A DNA stretch of 64,000 bases from Vibrio campbellii CAIM 519 = NBRC 15631 = ATCC 25920 (GCF_002163755.1 NZ_CP015864.1:1786376-1850375), one strand, 5' to 3'; numbered from the stretch's first letter, positions 1 to 8,698 are shown. Notes: a model not told the origin generated them from the letters alone. Numbers and translations are program-made.

Positions 1-1311
1 CGTGACCGCATCTATTCATTACCTGAAATGAGCGAAGAAGACGGCATGAAAGTCGCAGAGCTGGAAAGCGAGTTCGCAGAAATGGACGGCTACACAGCAG
101 AAAGCCGTGCTGGCGATATTTTGCTGCAAGCGGGTATTGAAGAAGAGCTGCATTTTGGTTTGATGCAACAAGTTGCTCCGGGCTGGAAGCTGCGTGTGCT
201 TTTGGCGCAAGCTCTGTTTGCTAACCCAGATATTTTGCTGCTCGACGAACCAACCAACAACTTGGATATTCACACCATCAACTGGCTAGCGGAAGAGTTG
301 AACCAACGTAAGTGTACGATGATCATCATCTCGCACGACCGTCACTTCTTAAACTCTGTGTGTACTCACATGGCAGATATCGATTACGGCGAACTGCGTA
401 TTTACCCTGGCAACTATGAATACTTCCTTGAAGCATCTGGTCTTCGTCGTGAGCAGTTATTGGCTTCTAACGCGAAGAAAACCGCTGAAATCAATGAACT
501 TCAGGAATTCGTAAACCGTTTTGGTGCGAATGCATCGAAAGCGAAACAAGCCAGCTCTCGCGCGAAGAAGATGGAAAAAATCCAACTCGATGAAGTGAAA
601 GCAAGTAGCCGTGTTAGCCCATCGATTGATTTCGGTGAGGGTAAAAAACTGCATCGCTTAGCGTTGGAACTGCAAGACCTTGGTCACTCGTTTGGTGATG
701 AATTGTTGTTTGAAAAAGGCAATTTGTTACTTGAAGCGGGCACTCGCCTTGCGATCATTGGTGAAAACGGTGTGGGTAAAACGACCTTGCTGCGTTGTCT
801 AGTGAACGAACTCGAGCAAACTCAAGGCGTAGTAAAATGGTCTGAAAACGCTTCGATTGGTTACTGCCCACAGGACAGCAGTGCAGATTTTGATAATGAT
901 CTGACCATCTTTGAGTGGATCTCGCAGTGGCGTACCGTGAAGCACAATGACCTAATGGTGCGAGGCATTCTAGGTCGCTTGCTTTTTACTGCTGACGATG
1001 CCAACAAAAAGGCGAAAAACTGCTCGGGTGGTGAGAAGAACCGCCTGCTGTTTGGTAAGCTAATGATGCAAGACATCAACGTGCTGATCATGGATGAGCC
1101 AACCAACCACATGGATATGGAAGCTATCGAAGCACTTAACAGCGCATTAAAAGACTTCACTGGTACTTTGATCTTCGTTAGTCATGACCGTGAGTTCGTA
1201 TCGTCTTTGGCGACGTCGATCATTGATATGAAAGACAAACAGTTAGTGAGTTTCCAAGGTACGTTCGAAGAGTACATGGCACATCAGCAAAAAATGTTGA
1301 GTGCCGCGTAA
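1..1311 (+). CDS. ybiT: ABC-F family ATPase YbiT (5' end outside the window)
   Basis: The open frame runs in from the window edge, so the N-terminal part (roughly 90 residues by comparison with the ~530-residue E. coli YbiT) is missing. Two ABC cassettes are visible. The first shows the degenerate signature VAPGWKLR followed by Walker B LLLDEPTNNLD and the switch HDRHF. The second has Walker A GENGVGKTTLL, signature CSGGEKNR, Walker B MDEPTNHMD and HDREF. The linker between them is Lys/Ala-rich (FGANASKAKQASSRAKK), as in ABC-F proteins. There are no membrane segments. ABC-F proteins act on ribosomes to relieve stalling; YbiT's exact role is less defined. The VAPGW signature and the order of blocks match YbiT rather than EttA, Uup or YheS. 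Confidence 0.93.
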   Translation, partial: RDRIYSLPEMSEEDGMKVAELESEFAEMDGYTAESRAGDILLQAGIEEELHFGLMQQVAPGWKLRVLLAQALFANPDILLLDEPTNNLDIHTINWLAEELNQRKCTMIIISHDRHFLNSVCTHMADIDYGELRIYPGNYEYFLEASGLRREQLLASNAKKTAEINELQEFVNRFGANASKAKQASSRAKKMEKIQLDEVKASSRVSPSIDFGEGKKLHRLALELQDLGHSFGDELLFEKGNLLLEAGTRLAIIGENGVGKTTLLRCLVNELEQTQGVVKWSENASIGYCPQDSSADFDNDLTIFEWISQWRTVKHNDLMVRGILGRLLFTADDANKKAKNCSGGEKNRLLFGKLMMQDINVLIMDEPTNHMDMEAIEALNSALKDFTGTLIFVSHDREFVSSLATSIIDMKDKQLVSFQGTFEEYMAHQQKMLSAA

Positions 1312-1466
1312 CCAACGTAGCTAAGCCATATAATTGTGATCAAGCCAAGAAGGTATACCTGTTAAACAGAACTTTGATGGCTTGTTCACTATGATGAATT
1401 AATCTAAACCTAATAGAGGTAAGGTAGTGAGTACCATGCTCGCTACCCATAATTAAGGAGCCGTTC

Positions 1467-1913
1467 ATGAGCCATGAATTTATGACCGACGAAGAACGTA
1501 TTGAACTGCAGAAGAACAACCCGCTACACGGTCTTAAATTAGAAGACATGTTGCAGCAGCTTGTTGACCATTACGGTTGGGAAATCCTCGACACAGCAAT
1601 GCGTATGAACTGTTTCAACACCAAGCCAAGCATCGCAAGCAGTGTTAAATACCTGAAGAAAACTGAATGGGCTCGTGAGCGTGTAGAAAACTTCTACCTA
1701 TACCGTTACAAGCGCATGCCAAAGGCGTCTGAATACGAGTACAATCTGCCACCACGTGCACGTACTTTCCGTCATGGATTGGAGCCGCGTGAACCAATGG
1801 AACTGACGGTTGAGTCAATCCTGGCTTCACAAGCGAAGGCAGCATCTGCCCACAAAGAGCGTTCAGCAAAGCAACGCTCAGATCGTGCTCGTTTTAACAA
1901 CCGCCGTCGATAA
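1467..1913 (+). CDS. VF530 (DUF2132) family DNA-binding protein
   Basis: A 148-residue cytosolic protein. Residues ~14-75 hold the VF530 core (NNPLHGLKLEDML, then LVDHYGWEIL, NCFNTKPSI and SSVKYLKKTEWAR), a small helical domain first characterised in Vibrio fischeri. The tail (residues ~115-148) is basic and Arg/Lys-rich, ending in FNNRRR, which fits nucleic-acid binding. The chosen ATG has an AAGGAG Shine-Dalgarno element 7-8 bases upstream; a second ATG five codons later is less well placed. The gene stands alone, followed by a good intrinsic terminator. The biological role is unknown. Confidence 0.85.
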   Translation: MSHEFMTDEERIELQKNNPLHGLKLEDMLQQLVDHYGWEILDTAMRMNCFNTKPSIASSVKYLKKTEWARERVENFYLYRYKRMPKASEYEYNLPPRARTFRHGLEPREPMELTVESILASQAKAASAHKERSAKQRSDRARFNNRRR

Positions 1914-1969
1914 ACTTTCATTTTCTTGTTCTTGTAGGCTTGATGTCTAAGAGAAGAATGATTTTGATT

Positions 1970-1999
1970 AAAAGCCAAACTACCCAGTTTGGCTTTTTT
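1970..1999 (+). terminator. Intrinsic terminator after the VF530-family gene
   Basis: An 8-10 bp stem (AAAGCCAAAC / GTTTGGCTTT) around a short loop is followed by a T run on the plus strand. Confidence 0.85.
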
Positions 2000-2028
2000 A
2001 TTGTCTTTTCTTTGGCTAAACCTCGCTA

Positions 2029-2979
2029 TCAAGACCCTAGCTTAATAATCGAAGAGTACATCTGTTGCGGGTCTGACTGACGGCTGAATCGCGCTGGGAA
2101 GCTCTCTACGACATAATCAATAAAGGCTCGTAACTTTTGCGATTGCTCTTTGTGGTAAGGGTAAACGATATACAGCGCGTGCTTTTCCATCTGCCACTCA
2201 GGGGTAATCTCAACCAATTCACCTGAAGCTAATTGAGGTTCAACAAAGAAGTCTGGCAACAACGCAACCCCATGTCCGGCACATGCCGCTTGGGTGAGTG
2301 CCAAACCGCTATTGACGGTGTAAACACTCGCAGGCAGATCAACTTCCAGTACCTCACTGCCATTTTGAAATGTCCAGCGGCGAGATGTTGAAGAGAGGCT
2401 ATAGCTAAGTAGGCGATGGTTTATAACGTCACGTGGAGATTGAAACGGCTGCGATTCTTTAAGGTATTGAGGTGAAGCGCAAAGTACACGGCGGATATCC
2501 AATAGTTTGCGCGAGCGTAGGCTAGAGTTACCCAATTCACCTCCGCCACGAATGGCAATATCGACACCTTGCTCAATTAGATCAATATGTTCATCACTCA
2601 TCACCACTTCGATGGACAGTTCTGGATGTAGCTTCATAAACTCACAGATGATGGGGTTTAGCTCAATCAATCCTAATGACATCGGCATGCTGATTTTTAG
2701 CGTGCCCTTTAAGGTGTGGGAAGACTCAATCACTGAGCGGTCTGCATTGTTGAGAGCATCGAGAACCTGGCACACTTGCTGATAATAGAGCTGACCATTA
2801 TCGGTAATGTGCAAGTTACGCGTCGTGCGGTTAATCAAAGGGCTTTTCAAATAGCTCTCTAACTCATTGATGTTCTTACTTATTGCGGCTTTTGAGAGGT
2901 TTAAATCTTCTGCAGCCGCGACGAAGCTACCTAGCTCCACCACTCGACGAAATACGGTTAATGCTCTGATCTTATCCAC
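2029..2979 (-). CDS. LysR-family transcriptional regulator
   Basis: A 316-residue LysR regulator. The N-terminal winged helix-turn-helix (residues ~1-60, with FVAAAEDLNLSKAAISKNINELE) is followed by a substrate-binding domain (~90-295). It is transcribed away from the FMN reductase gene across a 149-bp gap that carries two palindromes, so it probably controls that gene and its own. The effector cannot be read from sequence; neighbours suggest quinone or electrophile stress. Confidence 0.92.
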   Translation of the reverse strand: MDKIRALTVFRRVVELGSFVAAAEDLNLSKAAISKNINELESYLKSPLINRTTRNLHITDNGQLYYQQVCQVLDALNNADRSVIESSHTLKGTLKISMPMSLGLIELNPIICEFMKLHPELSIEVVMSDEHIDLIEQGVDIAIRGGGELGNSSLRSRKLLDIRRVLCASPQYLKESQPFQSPRDVINHRLLSYSLSSTSRRWTFQNGSEVLEVDLPASVYTVNSGLALTQAACAGHGVALLPDFFVEPQLASGELVEITPEWQMEKHALYIVYPYHKEQSQKLRAFIDYVVESFPARFSRQSDPQQMYSSIIKLGS

Positions 2980-3004
2980 GCATTAGTTTCCTCATGTTTT
3001 TATT

Positions 3005-3042
3005 GTTCACTAATGGTGAACTATATAGCCACTATTATAGTG
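3005..3042. promoter_or_regulatory. Candidate LysR operator between the divergent LysR and FMN-reductase genes
   Basis: Two inverted repeats lie close together: GTTCAC-5 nt-GTGAAC (3005-3021) and CACTAT-T-ATAGTG (3030-3042). LysR regulators typically bind such interrupted dyads (T-N11-A) in divergent promoters. The assignment is inference from position and symmetry. Confidence 0.5.
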
Positions 3043-3128
3043 TTTATTCACTGGTGGGAGTTAATTAATATCACCTCATTCACTGAGTGCCCGACATAAG
3101 TAGGGGCAAACGTAATTAGGATTCCACT

Positions 3129-3668
3129 ATGAAAAAGATCGTCGCATTTACTGGTAGCAACAACAGCCAATCAATCCACAGCCTTTTAGTTCAAGCGTTG
3201 GCAAACCAAGCTAAACAAACAGAAGTAAACACCATTGACCTAAATGACTTTGAATTGCCAATGTACGGCTTGGACGTTGAAGGTCAGGGCATCCCAGAAA
3301 ACGCACACAAACTGCGTGCAACGTTAAACGAATACGATGCGATCATCATTGCATCACCAGAGCACAACGGCTCAATGCCAGCATTCCTGAAAAATGCGAT
3401 TGATTGGCTATCGCGTGTTGCACCCCAAGGCACGTCTTTCTTTGGTGACACCAAGAAACCGGTTCTGCTAGTGAGCACATCTCCAGGTGCAAACGGCGGC
3501 GCAACTAACATCAAAACCATGGCTGAGTTGATGCCTTGGTGGGGTGGCGATGTAAAAGGCACATACAGCCTAGGCGGCTTCTACGACAAATTCCAAGGTG
3601 GCGAATTTGATGTTGCGACCTTAGCGGAACTGAGTGAGCTAATGGTGTCTTTCGAGAAGTCTGTTTAA
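3129..3668 (+). CDS. NADPH-dependent FMN reductase family protein
   Basis: A 179-residue flavodoxin-fold protein. The FMN phosphate loop is GSNNSQS (residues ~9-15), and the isoalloxazine loop is SPEHNGSMPAFLKNAIDWLSR (~76-96, beginning at SPEHNGS), both hallmarks of the NADPH-dependent FMN/quinone reductase family. It likely transfers electrons from NADPH to quinones, azo compounds or free flavin in the cytosol. A Shine-Dalgarno-like AGGA precedes the ATG. It is followed 63 bp later by a glutathionyl-hydroquinone reductase gene, so the two may act together in quinone detoxification under the divergent LysR regulator. Confidence 0.9.
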   Translation: MKKIVAFTGSNNSQSIHSLLVQALANQAKQTEVNTIDLNDFELPMYGLDVEGQGIPENAHKLRATLNEYDAIIIASPEHNGSMPAFLKNAIDWLSRVAPQGTSFFGDTKKPVLLVSTSPGANGGATNIKTMAELMPWWGGDVKGTYSLGGFYDKFQGGEFDVATLAELSELMVSFEKSV

Positions 3669-3731
3669 GTTATCTATACTCGCATGAGTAGTGATTCATC
3701 AGGGTAGCTAATCAAGAAAGGTAGGTAAGAT

Positions 3732-4616
3732 ATGGCGGTATTAGAACAAGGCGTTTGGTATCCAAACAAAGACGCAAGTGAGCTGACAGCAGAAGATCAA
3801 TTCGCGTTACCAAGTCAGATCGAAGCAGGTCGCTATCACTTGTACATGTCGTTGGCTTGTCCATTTGCCCATCGCCCTTACTTAGTGATCAAGTACCTTG
3901 GTTTGGATGAGGTCATTTCCATCTCTTCCGTTGCTGCAAAGCTTTACAGCAATGGTTGGGAGTTTGATAGTGCACATCCTGATCCTCTGTACCGCGCGGA
4001 TAATCTAGCGGCGTTGTATGCGAAAGCGAAAAGCGACTACACCGGACGCGTAACCGTCCCTTTACTGTGGGATAAGCAAAACCATGCGATTGTGGGTAAT
4101 GATTCAGCCGCAATGGCAATGGACCTCGCTACGCGTTGGCTGCCTTTGGCAAAACATCCGGTGGAGCTGGTACCAGCCGCATTGCGTGAAGAGCTCGAAA
4201 GCCTAAATCGATGGCTTCACAGCAATGTGAATGGCAAGGTATATCAAGTCGGCTTTGCAACCACGCAAGCGCAATATGACCAAGCGAGTGAAACCTTGTT
4301 TGATGCGCTAGAGCAGCTGGATAAGCGTTTGGGGCAGTCGCGCTACTTGCATGGTGAAGACGTTACCCTATCAGACTTGTTCTTGCTGCCAACATTAGTG
4401 CGCTTCGAGGCGGTGTATGAAGTGCACTTCAAAGCCAACAAAAAGCCCCTAAAGGCGCACCAAAACTTGTATCGTTACATGCTGGATTTGGTTGTCGATG
4501 AACGCATTCGCAGCACAATCGATATTGATTACATGAAGCAGCATTACTTCTTCTCGCACAAGCACATCAACCCAAATGGGATTGTGCCCGCAGGACCTGA
4601 GATTGAGTGGATCTAA
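3732..4616 (+). CDS. Glutathionyl-hydroquinone reductase (Xi-class glutathione transferase, YqjG-like)
   Basis: A 294-residue protein with the Xi-class signature: SLACPFAHRPYL at residues ~40-51 with catalytic Cys43, then SNGWEF, YTGRVTVPLLWDK and IVGNDSA. The C-terminal helical GST domain spans ~155-280. Family members reduce glutathionyl-hydroquinones, releasing GSH via a Cys intermediate. It is somewhat shorter than E. coli YqjG (~328 residues), and Phe replaces the usual Trp in CPWAHR. It lies downstream of an FMN/quinone reductase gene and is closed by a bidirectional terminator. Confidence 0.9.
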   Translation: MAVLEQGVWYPNKDASELTAEDQFALPSQIEAGRYHLYMSLACPFAHRPYLVIKYLGLDEVISISSVAAKLYSNGWEFDSAHPDPLYRADNLAALYAKAKSDYTGRVTVPLLWDKQNHAIVGNDSAAMAMDLATRWLPLAKHPVELVPAALREELESLNRWLHSNVNGKVYQVGFATTQAQYDQASETLFDALEQLDKRLGQSRYLHGEDVTLSDLFLLPTLVRFEAVYEVHFKANKKPLKAHQNLYRYMLDLVVDERIRSTIDIDYMKQHYFFSHKHINPNGIVPAGPEIEWI

Positions 4617-4632
4617 TTCGAATCTAATAAAG

Positions 4633-4664
4633 AAAGCCGGAGATTACCTCCGGCTTTGTTTTTA
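4633..4664. terminator. Bidirectional terminator between the GST and ABC-F genes
   Basis: A 9-bp perfect stem (AAAGCCGGA / TCCGGCTTT) with a T run on the plus strand separates two convergent genes. The A-rich left flank lets it serve the minus strand too. Confidence 0.85.
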
Positions 4665-6398
4665 TAGCTGCGCCGTAATTTCCTCTATCTCTTGCTGCCA
4701 TTGCTTTTGCATCGCTGGTTTTTGATGTTTGGGTTTCCGCCCTAAATCGGCTTCCAGCAAGCCTTCCAGTTCCAACAGTCTTTCCAGCATTTGCTCTTCG
4801 GATTGTTCATCAGACGCGGTGTTTGTTTCCATCGATATTACTTCATTACAGTGATGCGATATGGCTGATTTGGGAGCAGTATCAGTTACGCGTTGATACA
4901 CTTCTTCCACGCTTAAATACTCCGTCAGTAAGCCATTTTCAATAAACCAGAATCGATTACAGCTCTGCTCTATCAGGCTTCGGTCGTGACTCACCAATAA
5001 GGCGGCACCCTCGAAGTTTTGCAAAGTTTCAATCAACTCCTCTTTGCCTTCCATATCCAAATGGTTGGTCGGTTCATCTAAAAACAGCATGTGATAACGA
5101 GCGAGGGTTAAGCCGACAAACAGCAGCCTTGCTCGTTCTCCACCACTTAGACTGATGACTTTCTGCTCGTGTCTTGCGTACTCAAATCCTGCACCAATTA
5201 CCGAAAGTTTTGCCTGTTCACTACTGATGCTGGCAAACGACTGCAACGCATCCGTGATGGATTGATGATCGTCGAGTTGCCTTAGAGATTGATCGTAGTA
5301 ACCCAAGCGACAGCGATCGTGGAAAGTCACACTCTCATGTTGGTTGCTTAGGTCGGTTTGGATGGCTTCATACTGATGATAAAGCAGGTTCAACAACGTC
5401 GATTTGCCGCAACCATTACTGCCTAGAACGGCAATTCGGTCGCCACTTTTGACGCGTATTTCTGCCATATCAAACAAGTGATAATCACTGTCTGGTGGCG
5501 TTACCGAGAAAGGTAAAACCTCTAATAGTCGATTTGCTGGCAGTGATTCACCTTGAAGCTGTAGTGCCCACGGCGTGCCTTCTGTCAGCTCGGTTTGTTC
5601 TTCCTCTAAACGTTCTTTGCGCGCAAACATCGTCTTGGCTTTTCGAGCAAGATCCTCGTTGTCGTAGACTTTGCCCCAAGTGGCTAAACGCTTGGCGCTT
5701 TTTTCGATTCGGTCGATCTCTTTCTGCTCGCTGGCATGGCGAAGTTGATCGGTTTCATCTTTCTCTTTCAATGCTTGTCTCGCTTGAGAACAAGGCAGAG
5801 AGAAATGATGAAGAGACCGACCTCGCATGACCCAAGTGGTGTTGGTGACGCGATCGAGTAAGGTTTGATCGTGAGATACCAACACGAATGAGCCTTTCCA
5901 GTTTGATAGAAATTGCTCTAACCAAAGGAGCGATGGCAAGTCTAAGTGGTTACTGGGCTCATCCAGAAGCAGCAAGTCAGGCTGATGGATAATCGCACGT
6001 GCAAGCAGGAATCGCATTTGCTGACCTCCGCTACAATTCTCAACCGGCATGTGTCGTTCTGTGTTTGAAAATCCGAGTTCATCCAATAAGAGTTCGGCGC
6101 GCCAAATCTCATCATCGGATAAGGATTCCGCTAACGCATCTAAGACAGAATGTGTGCTTAAAGATTCAGGTAAATGCTGCTCAACATAACGCATCAAACA
6201 TGAACTGGCTTTGGCAACCGTGCCTTGGCTTGGTTCAAATTGACCGCTAAGCAGTTTGAGTAGGGAGCTTTTACCACAGCCGTTATGACCGATAAGACCA
6301 ATTTTGTCGCCACGATGAATCGTAAACGTTAGATCTTTGAAGATTGGTGTTGCTGTGTGAGAAAGGGTTAATGATTGTGCAGTTAAAAAAGTACTCAT
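4662..6398 (-). CDS. ABC-F family ATPase (possible antibiotic-resistance or ribosome-protection type)
   Basis: A 578-residue soluble protein with two ABC domains. Cassette 1 has GHNGCGKSSLL, signature CSGGQQMR and LLLDEPSNHLD. Cassette 2 has GSNGCGKSTLL, signature LSGGERAR and LFLDEPTNHLD. A charged helical linker (~205-275) separates them, and a Glu-rich C-terminal extension (~515-578) follows. It does not match EttA, Uup, YbiT or YheS well, so it is an accessory ABC-F protein. Its 340-bp upstream region holds a 26-codon uORF with a strong ribosome-binding site and structures able to cover its own start, as in inducible ABC-F resistance genes. The drug or stress is unknown; a resistance role is inference. 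Confidence 0.9.
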   Translation of the reverse strand: MSTFLTAQSLTLSHTATPIFKDLTFTIHRGDKIGLIGHNGCGKSSLLKLLSGQFEPSQGTVAKASSCLMRYVEQHLPESLSTHSVLDALAESLSDDEIWRAELLLDELGFSNTERHMPVENCSGGQQMRFLLARAIIHQPDLLLLDEPSNHLDLPSLLWLEQFLSNWKGSFVLVSHDQTLLDRVTNTTWVMRGRSLHHFSLPCSQARQALKEKDETDQLRHASEQKEIDRIEKSAKRLATWGKVYDNEDLARKAKTMFARKERLEEEQTELTEGTPWALQLQGESLPANRLLEVLPFSVTPPDSDYHLFDMAEIRVKSGDRIAVLGSNGCGKSTLLNLLYHQYEAIQTDLSNQHESVTFHDRCRLGYYDQSLRQLDDHQSITDALQSFASISSEQAKLSVIGAGFEYARHEQKVISLSGGERARLLFVGLTLARYHMLFLDEPTNHLDMEGKEELIETLQNFEGAALLVSHDRSLIEQSCNRFWFIENGLLTEYLSVEEVYQRVTDTAPKSAISHHCNEVISMETNTASDEQSEEQMLERLLELEGLLEADLGRKPKHQKPAMQKQWQQEIEEITAQL

Positions 6399-6404
6399 AG
6401 TGTT

Positions 6405-6465
6405 CTCAAGAATTTTGGGCGTAAAACGCCGTTGTCATAGCTGACAATAATTCTTCGAGCTTGAG
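6405..6465 (-). promoter_or_regulatory. Foldable leader covering the ABC-F ribosome-binding site
   Basis: On the minus strand, AATTCTTGAG just before the start codon (6405-6414) can pair with either CTCAAG or AAGAATT in the upstream block 6449-6465. Between them lie two small perfect hairpins: GGCGT-AAA-ACGCC (6418-6430) and TTGTCA-TAGC-TGACAA (6432-6447). The outer pairing would hide the TTGAG ribosome-binding element, so the region could switch translation on or off. Confidence 0.5.
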
Positions 6466-6522
6466 GGAAAGTACTCGGGTGACGTGTTTTCGTCGAAAGG
6501 TAATTATTCGCTCAAGTCGAGA

Positions 6523-6603
6523 TTATCGCAGCGCGAAATCTGAAACTCTTGAGCGGTCCTTCATGCCATAAAAACGTGGGTTGATTGAACACCACAAAGA
6601 CAT
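6523..6603 (-). CDS. Candidate 26-residue leader peptide upstream of the ABC-F gene
   Basis: A short ORF begins MSLWCSINPRFYGM and ends in FALR. It is preceded by AAGGAGGAATTT, an excellent Shine-Dalgarno sequence at optimal spacing and stronger than that of the ABC-F gene itself. It ends about 125 bp before the ABC-F start, in the same transcript direction. Upstream uORFs of this size control several ABC-F resistance genes by ribosome stalling. The sequence is not one I recognise, so this is a candidate. Confidence 0.5.
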   Translation of the reverse strand: MSLWCSINPRFYGMKDRSRVSDFALR

Positions 6604-6632
6604 AAATTCCTCCTTAATTTCGTTGTAAGTGT

Positions 6633-6681
6633 TGCCACTTTTGGTTGATAGATGCGCTAGATTCTAACCCTAAAAGTGGCA
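6633..6681. promoter_or_regulatory. Inverted repeat upstream of the leader uORF
   Basis: Perfect 10-bp arms TGCCACTTTT / AAAAGTGGCA are separated by 29 bases, extended inward by GGTT/AACC after a one- to two-base bulge. It lies 30 bp upstream of the uORF start, so it could be an operator or an RNA hairpin at the 5' end of the ABC-F transcript. Confidence 0.5.
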
Positions 6682-6738
6682 ATGTACAGATAGCTTGATG
6701 AAAAAATGATGAGAGGATCACCAAGGTATCACGCGCTT

Positions 6739-7170
6739 TTAGCGATATAAGCTGAACTTCTTGGTCAATTCTCGAAGAGTTTCAGTCTCGCCGAACAAAC
6801 AAATGCCCAAATATTCTAACTCGGCTTCTGGTGTGTTTTTGGTGGTTTGCTGTTGAACTTCAGAGCCGCCTTCTACCATGGTGTGAGTAAAATCGGAGAA
6901 GGGGATGCCTTTATCAAGTGCTTCTTGGCGAAGTTTTCTGATTTTGTTGGAGCTATCCGATCTCAGGACGATAAACGGATAGTGGGAGATATTTGGATGA
7001 GCATTGCCGTCGAGGTCGTGATAGTCGGTATAGACTGCGTCGCCATCAGAAAGTTGATTCGCAAGGCTTATGCTCAAGTGTCCTAATACGTTAACGGCGC
7101 GTCCCACCTCGACTTTTTTACTGATTACGGCAACAAATCGTTTTTGGTTTTCGTCGGGAAGTTGATTCAT
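6739..7170 (-). CDS. DUF2000 family protein
   Basis: A 143-residue cytosolic protein resembling DUF2000 members, which have a peptidyl-tRNA-hydrolase-2-like fold. Visible blocks are KRFVAVISKKVEVGRAVNVLGHL near the N-terminus (beginning at KRFVAV, residues ~10-32), HYPFIVLR (~63-70) and FTHTMVEGG (~94-102). No catalytic role is established for the family. The stop lies 340 bp upstream of the ABC-F gene on the same strand, but the leader elements suggest the latter has its own promoter. Confidence 0.75.
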   Translation of the reverse strand: MNQLPDENQKRFVAVISKKVEVGRAVNVLGHLSISLANQLSDGDAVYTDYHDLDGNAHPNISHYPFIVLRSDSSNKIRKLRQEALDKGIPFSDFTHTMVEGGSEVQQQTTKNTPEAELEYLGICLFGETETLRELTKKFSLYR

Positions 7171-7386
7171 GGAGGACCTCGTTTCTCTAATGTTCTGGCT
7201 ATTATTTAACTGCCTCCATTGTATTTCCTCGCACGCGCAATTTTGTTTCTAACATTGCTGTTGATAAGCCAAGTTTGCAATAAACGAATGATTTAATCGT
7301 CTTTCATGCAATAAGATTTCCCGAGTTTTCTAATAGAAAAGGCATCAACGGGCTATCGGTGCCTTAGGCCGATGGCGAACCAAGTT

Positions 7387-7518
7387 CTATTGTTTGTTTA
7401 ACTCCGCCGCCGTATCCATAAAGATGCCTCGGATGTCTTTCGCGTCACGCTCTGTTTGACCACCATGTTTAAGGAACGCGTCGATGGTCGCTGCGCTTTT
7501 CCGCGCTTTTACGGCGAC
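7387..7518 (-). pseudogene. Orphan C-terminal coding fragment without a start codon
   Basis: Immediately after the rhodanese stop there is a 43-codon open frame ending ...AAELNKQ and containing AATIDAFLKHGGQTERDAK. It reads like real protein but has an in-frame stop at its 5' edge and no usable initiation codon except an internal ATG ten residues from the end. It is probably the 3' remnant of a deleted gene. I do not recognise the family. A small hairpin (ATCGG/CCGAT, ~7351-7370) follows. Confidence 0.35.
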
Positions 7519-7525
7519 TTAGTCG

Positions 7526-7876
7526 TTACTTCGATTGTTGCATCTCAACTAAGCCACCCGCGTTATGAAGGTTGGTAAACCCTTGTGATTGTAGGTACTG
7601 ATACGCTTGCCCTGAGCGATTACCACTTCGGCAGTAAAGCACGATTTGCGTATCTTTATCGACATTAGCAAAGTGTTTATCTAACTCTGAAAGCGGGAAG
7701 TTAACCGCTTTGTCCAAGTGACCATCGGCAAACTCTTGCGGTGTGCGCACATCGACAATCATTGCGCCTTGCTCAATCCATTGCCAACCTTGCTCTACAC
7801 GTTCAGAAGCAAATACCGATGGTGCGGTGAAAGCTAAGCTCAAACAAGTGAATACAATCGGAAGTAGTTTTTTCAT
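7526..7876 (-). CDS. Periplasmic rhodanese-like sulfurtransferase (PspE-like)
   Basis: A 116-residue single-domain rhodanese. Residues 1-23 form a Sec signal peptide (ending VFAS). The active loop is YCRSGNRSG with catalytic Cys82, and the N-terminal hallmark is IVDVRTPQEFADGHL (~40-54). The size and export signal match PspE-type thiosulfate:cyanide sulfurtransferases of the periplasm. It sits alone, followed by a gene remnant. Confidence 0.9.
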   Translation of the reverse strand: MKKLLPIVFTCLSLAFTAPSVFASERVEQGWQWIEQGAMIVDVRTPQEFADGHLDKAVNFPLSELDKHFANVDKDTQIVLYCRSGNRSGQAYQYLQSQGFTNLHNAGGLVEMQQSK

Positions 7877-7983
7877 TGAGTGCCTTTCCTCAAGTCAATT
7901 GCCCTTAATTGTTCCGACGAAGATTATACGTGCGATTATCAAACTTCGATGTGGCACCAGTCGAAATGTCGTAATTCAGCGTG

Positions 7984-8595
7984 TTATGACTTTAACCCTA
8001 GCATGGCCCCAAACACCAATAAGCCAGCGCCACAAGCCTGATTCAACCTATGTTTCACGCGTAATAATAAGCTCTGTAATCGTGGTGAGGTAAATAAGAT
8101 GGCAACCATAGAAAACCAAATCCCGTGTAGCGCAATCATGTAGGCACCGTAACCCAAAGCAAGGTGTTGCGATTCTGTATTTGGATCAATGACTTGGCTA
8201 AAGATGCTCAAGAAGAACAACATGGTTTTTGGGTTAAGCACATTGCACAAAAAGCCTTGGAAAAAGAACTGCCAAATTGAGATGCTTTGTTGTGTTTCCC
8301 CCTCTATCTTCTGTTGAGAATCAGCCCTAAAAATCCCTTTCAATCCGAGATAGATCAGATAAGCCGCACCTAGGTAGCGAATCAAGCTGAACAACCATTC
8401 ATTCTGTGAGATTAAGTAACTGATTCCAAGCAAGGAATAGGTAATGTGCACCGAAATCGCAAGACTAATGCCTACGGCACTCCAAATCCCCGCTCGTCTA
8501 CCATTGTTGAGGCTGTTTCTAAGAACCAATACGAAATCGGCACCGGGACTGATGACAATGAGTATGCCTAATAAGGCAAGGCTGAAAAGCTCCAT
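7984..8595 (-). CDS. LysE family amino-acid exporter
   Basis: A 203-residue membrane protein with about six transmembrane helices and the LysE/RhtB motif SPGADFVLVLRNSLNNGRRAG near the N-terminus (beginning SPGADF, residues ~15-20), plus CNVLNPKTMLFF (~130-141). I start it at the ATG of MELFSLAL, which has AGGAAA 6 bases upstream and gives the family's usual ~205 residues; a longer frame upstream lacks support. It is divergently transcribed from a LysR gene, which probably controls export of an amino acid or analogue. The substrate is unknown. Confidence 0.9.
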   Translation of the reverse strand: MELFSLALLGILIVISPGADFVLVLRNSLNNGRRAGIWSAVGISLAISVHITYSLLGISYLISQNEWLFSLIRYLGAAYLIYLGLKGIFRADSQQKIEGETQQSISIWQFFFQGFLCNVLNPKTMLFFLSIFSQVIDPNTESQHLALGYGAYMIALHGIWFSMVAILFTSPRLQSLLLRVKHRLNQACGAGLLVFGAMLGLKS

Positions 8596-8698
8596 AGTAT
8601 TTCCTATTTCTTCGTTGTTATGAATGAGGCAATTGTAGGTCGAGAGTTCGGAGACTATAATCGAAACAAATTCTGCTAGGTGTGAGAAAAAGTCACAG

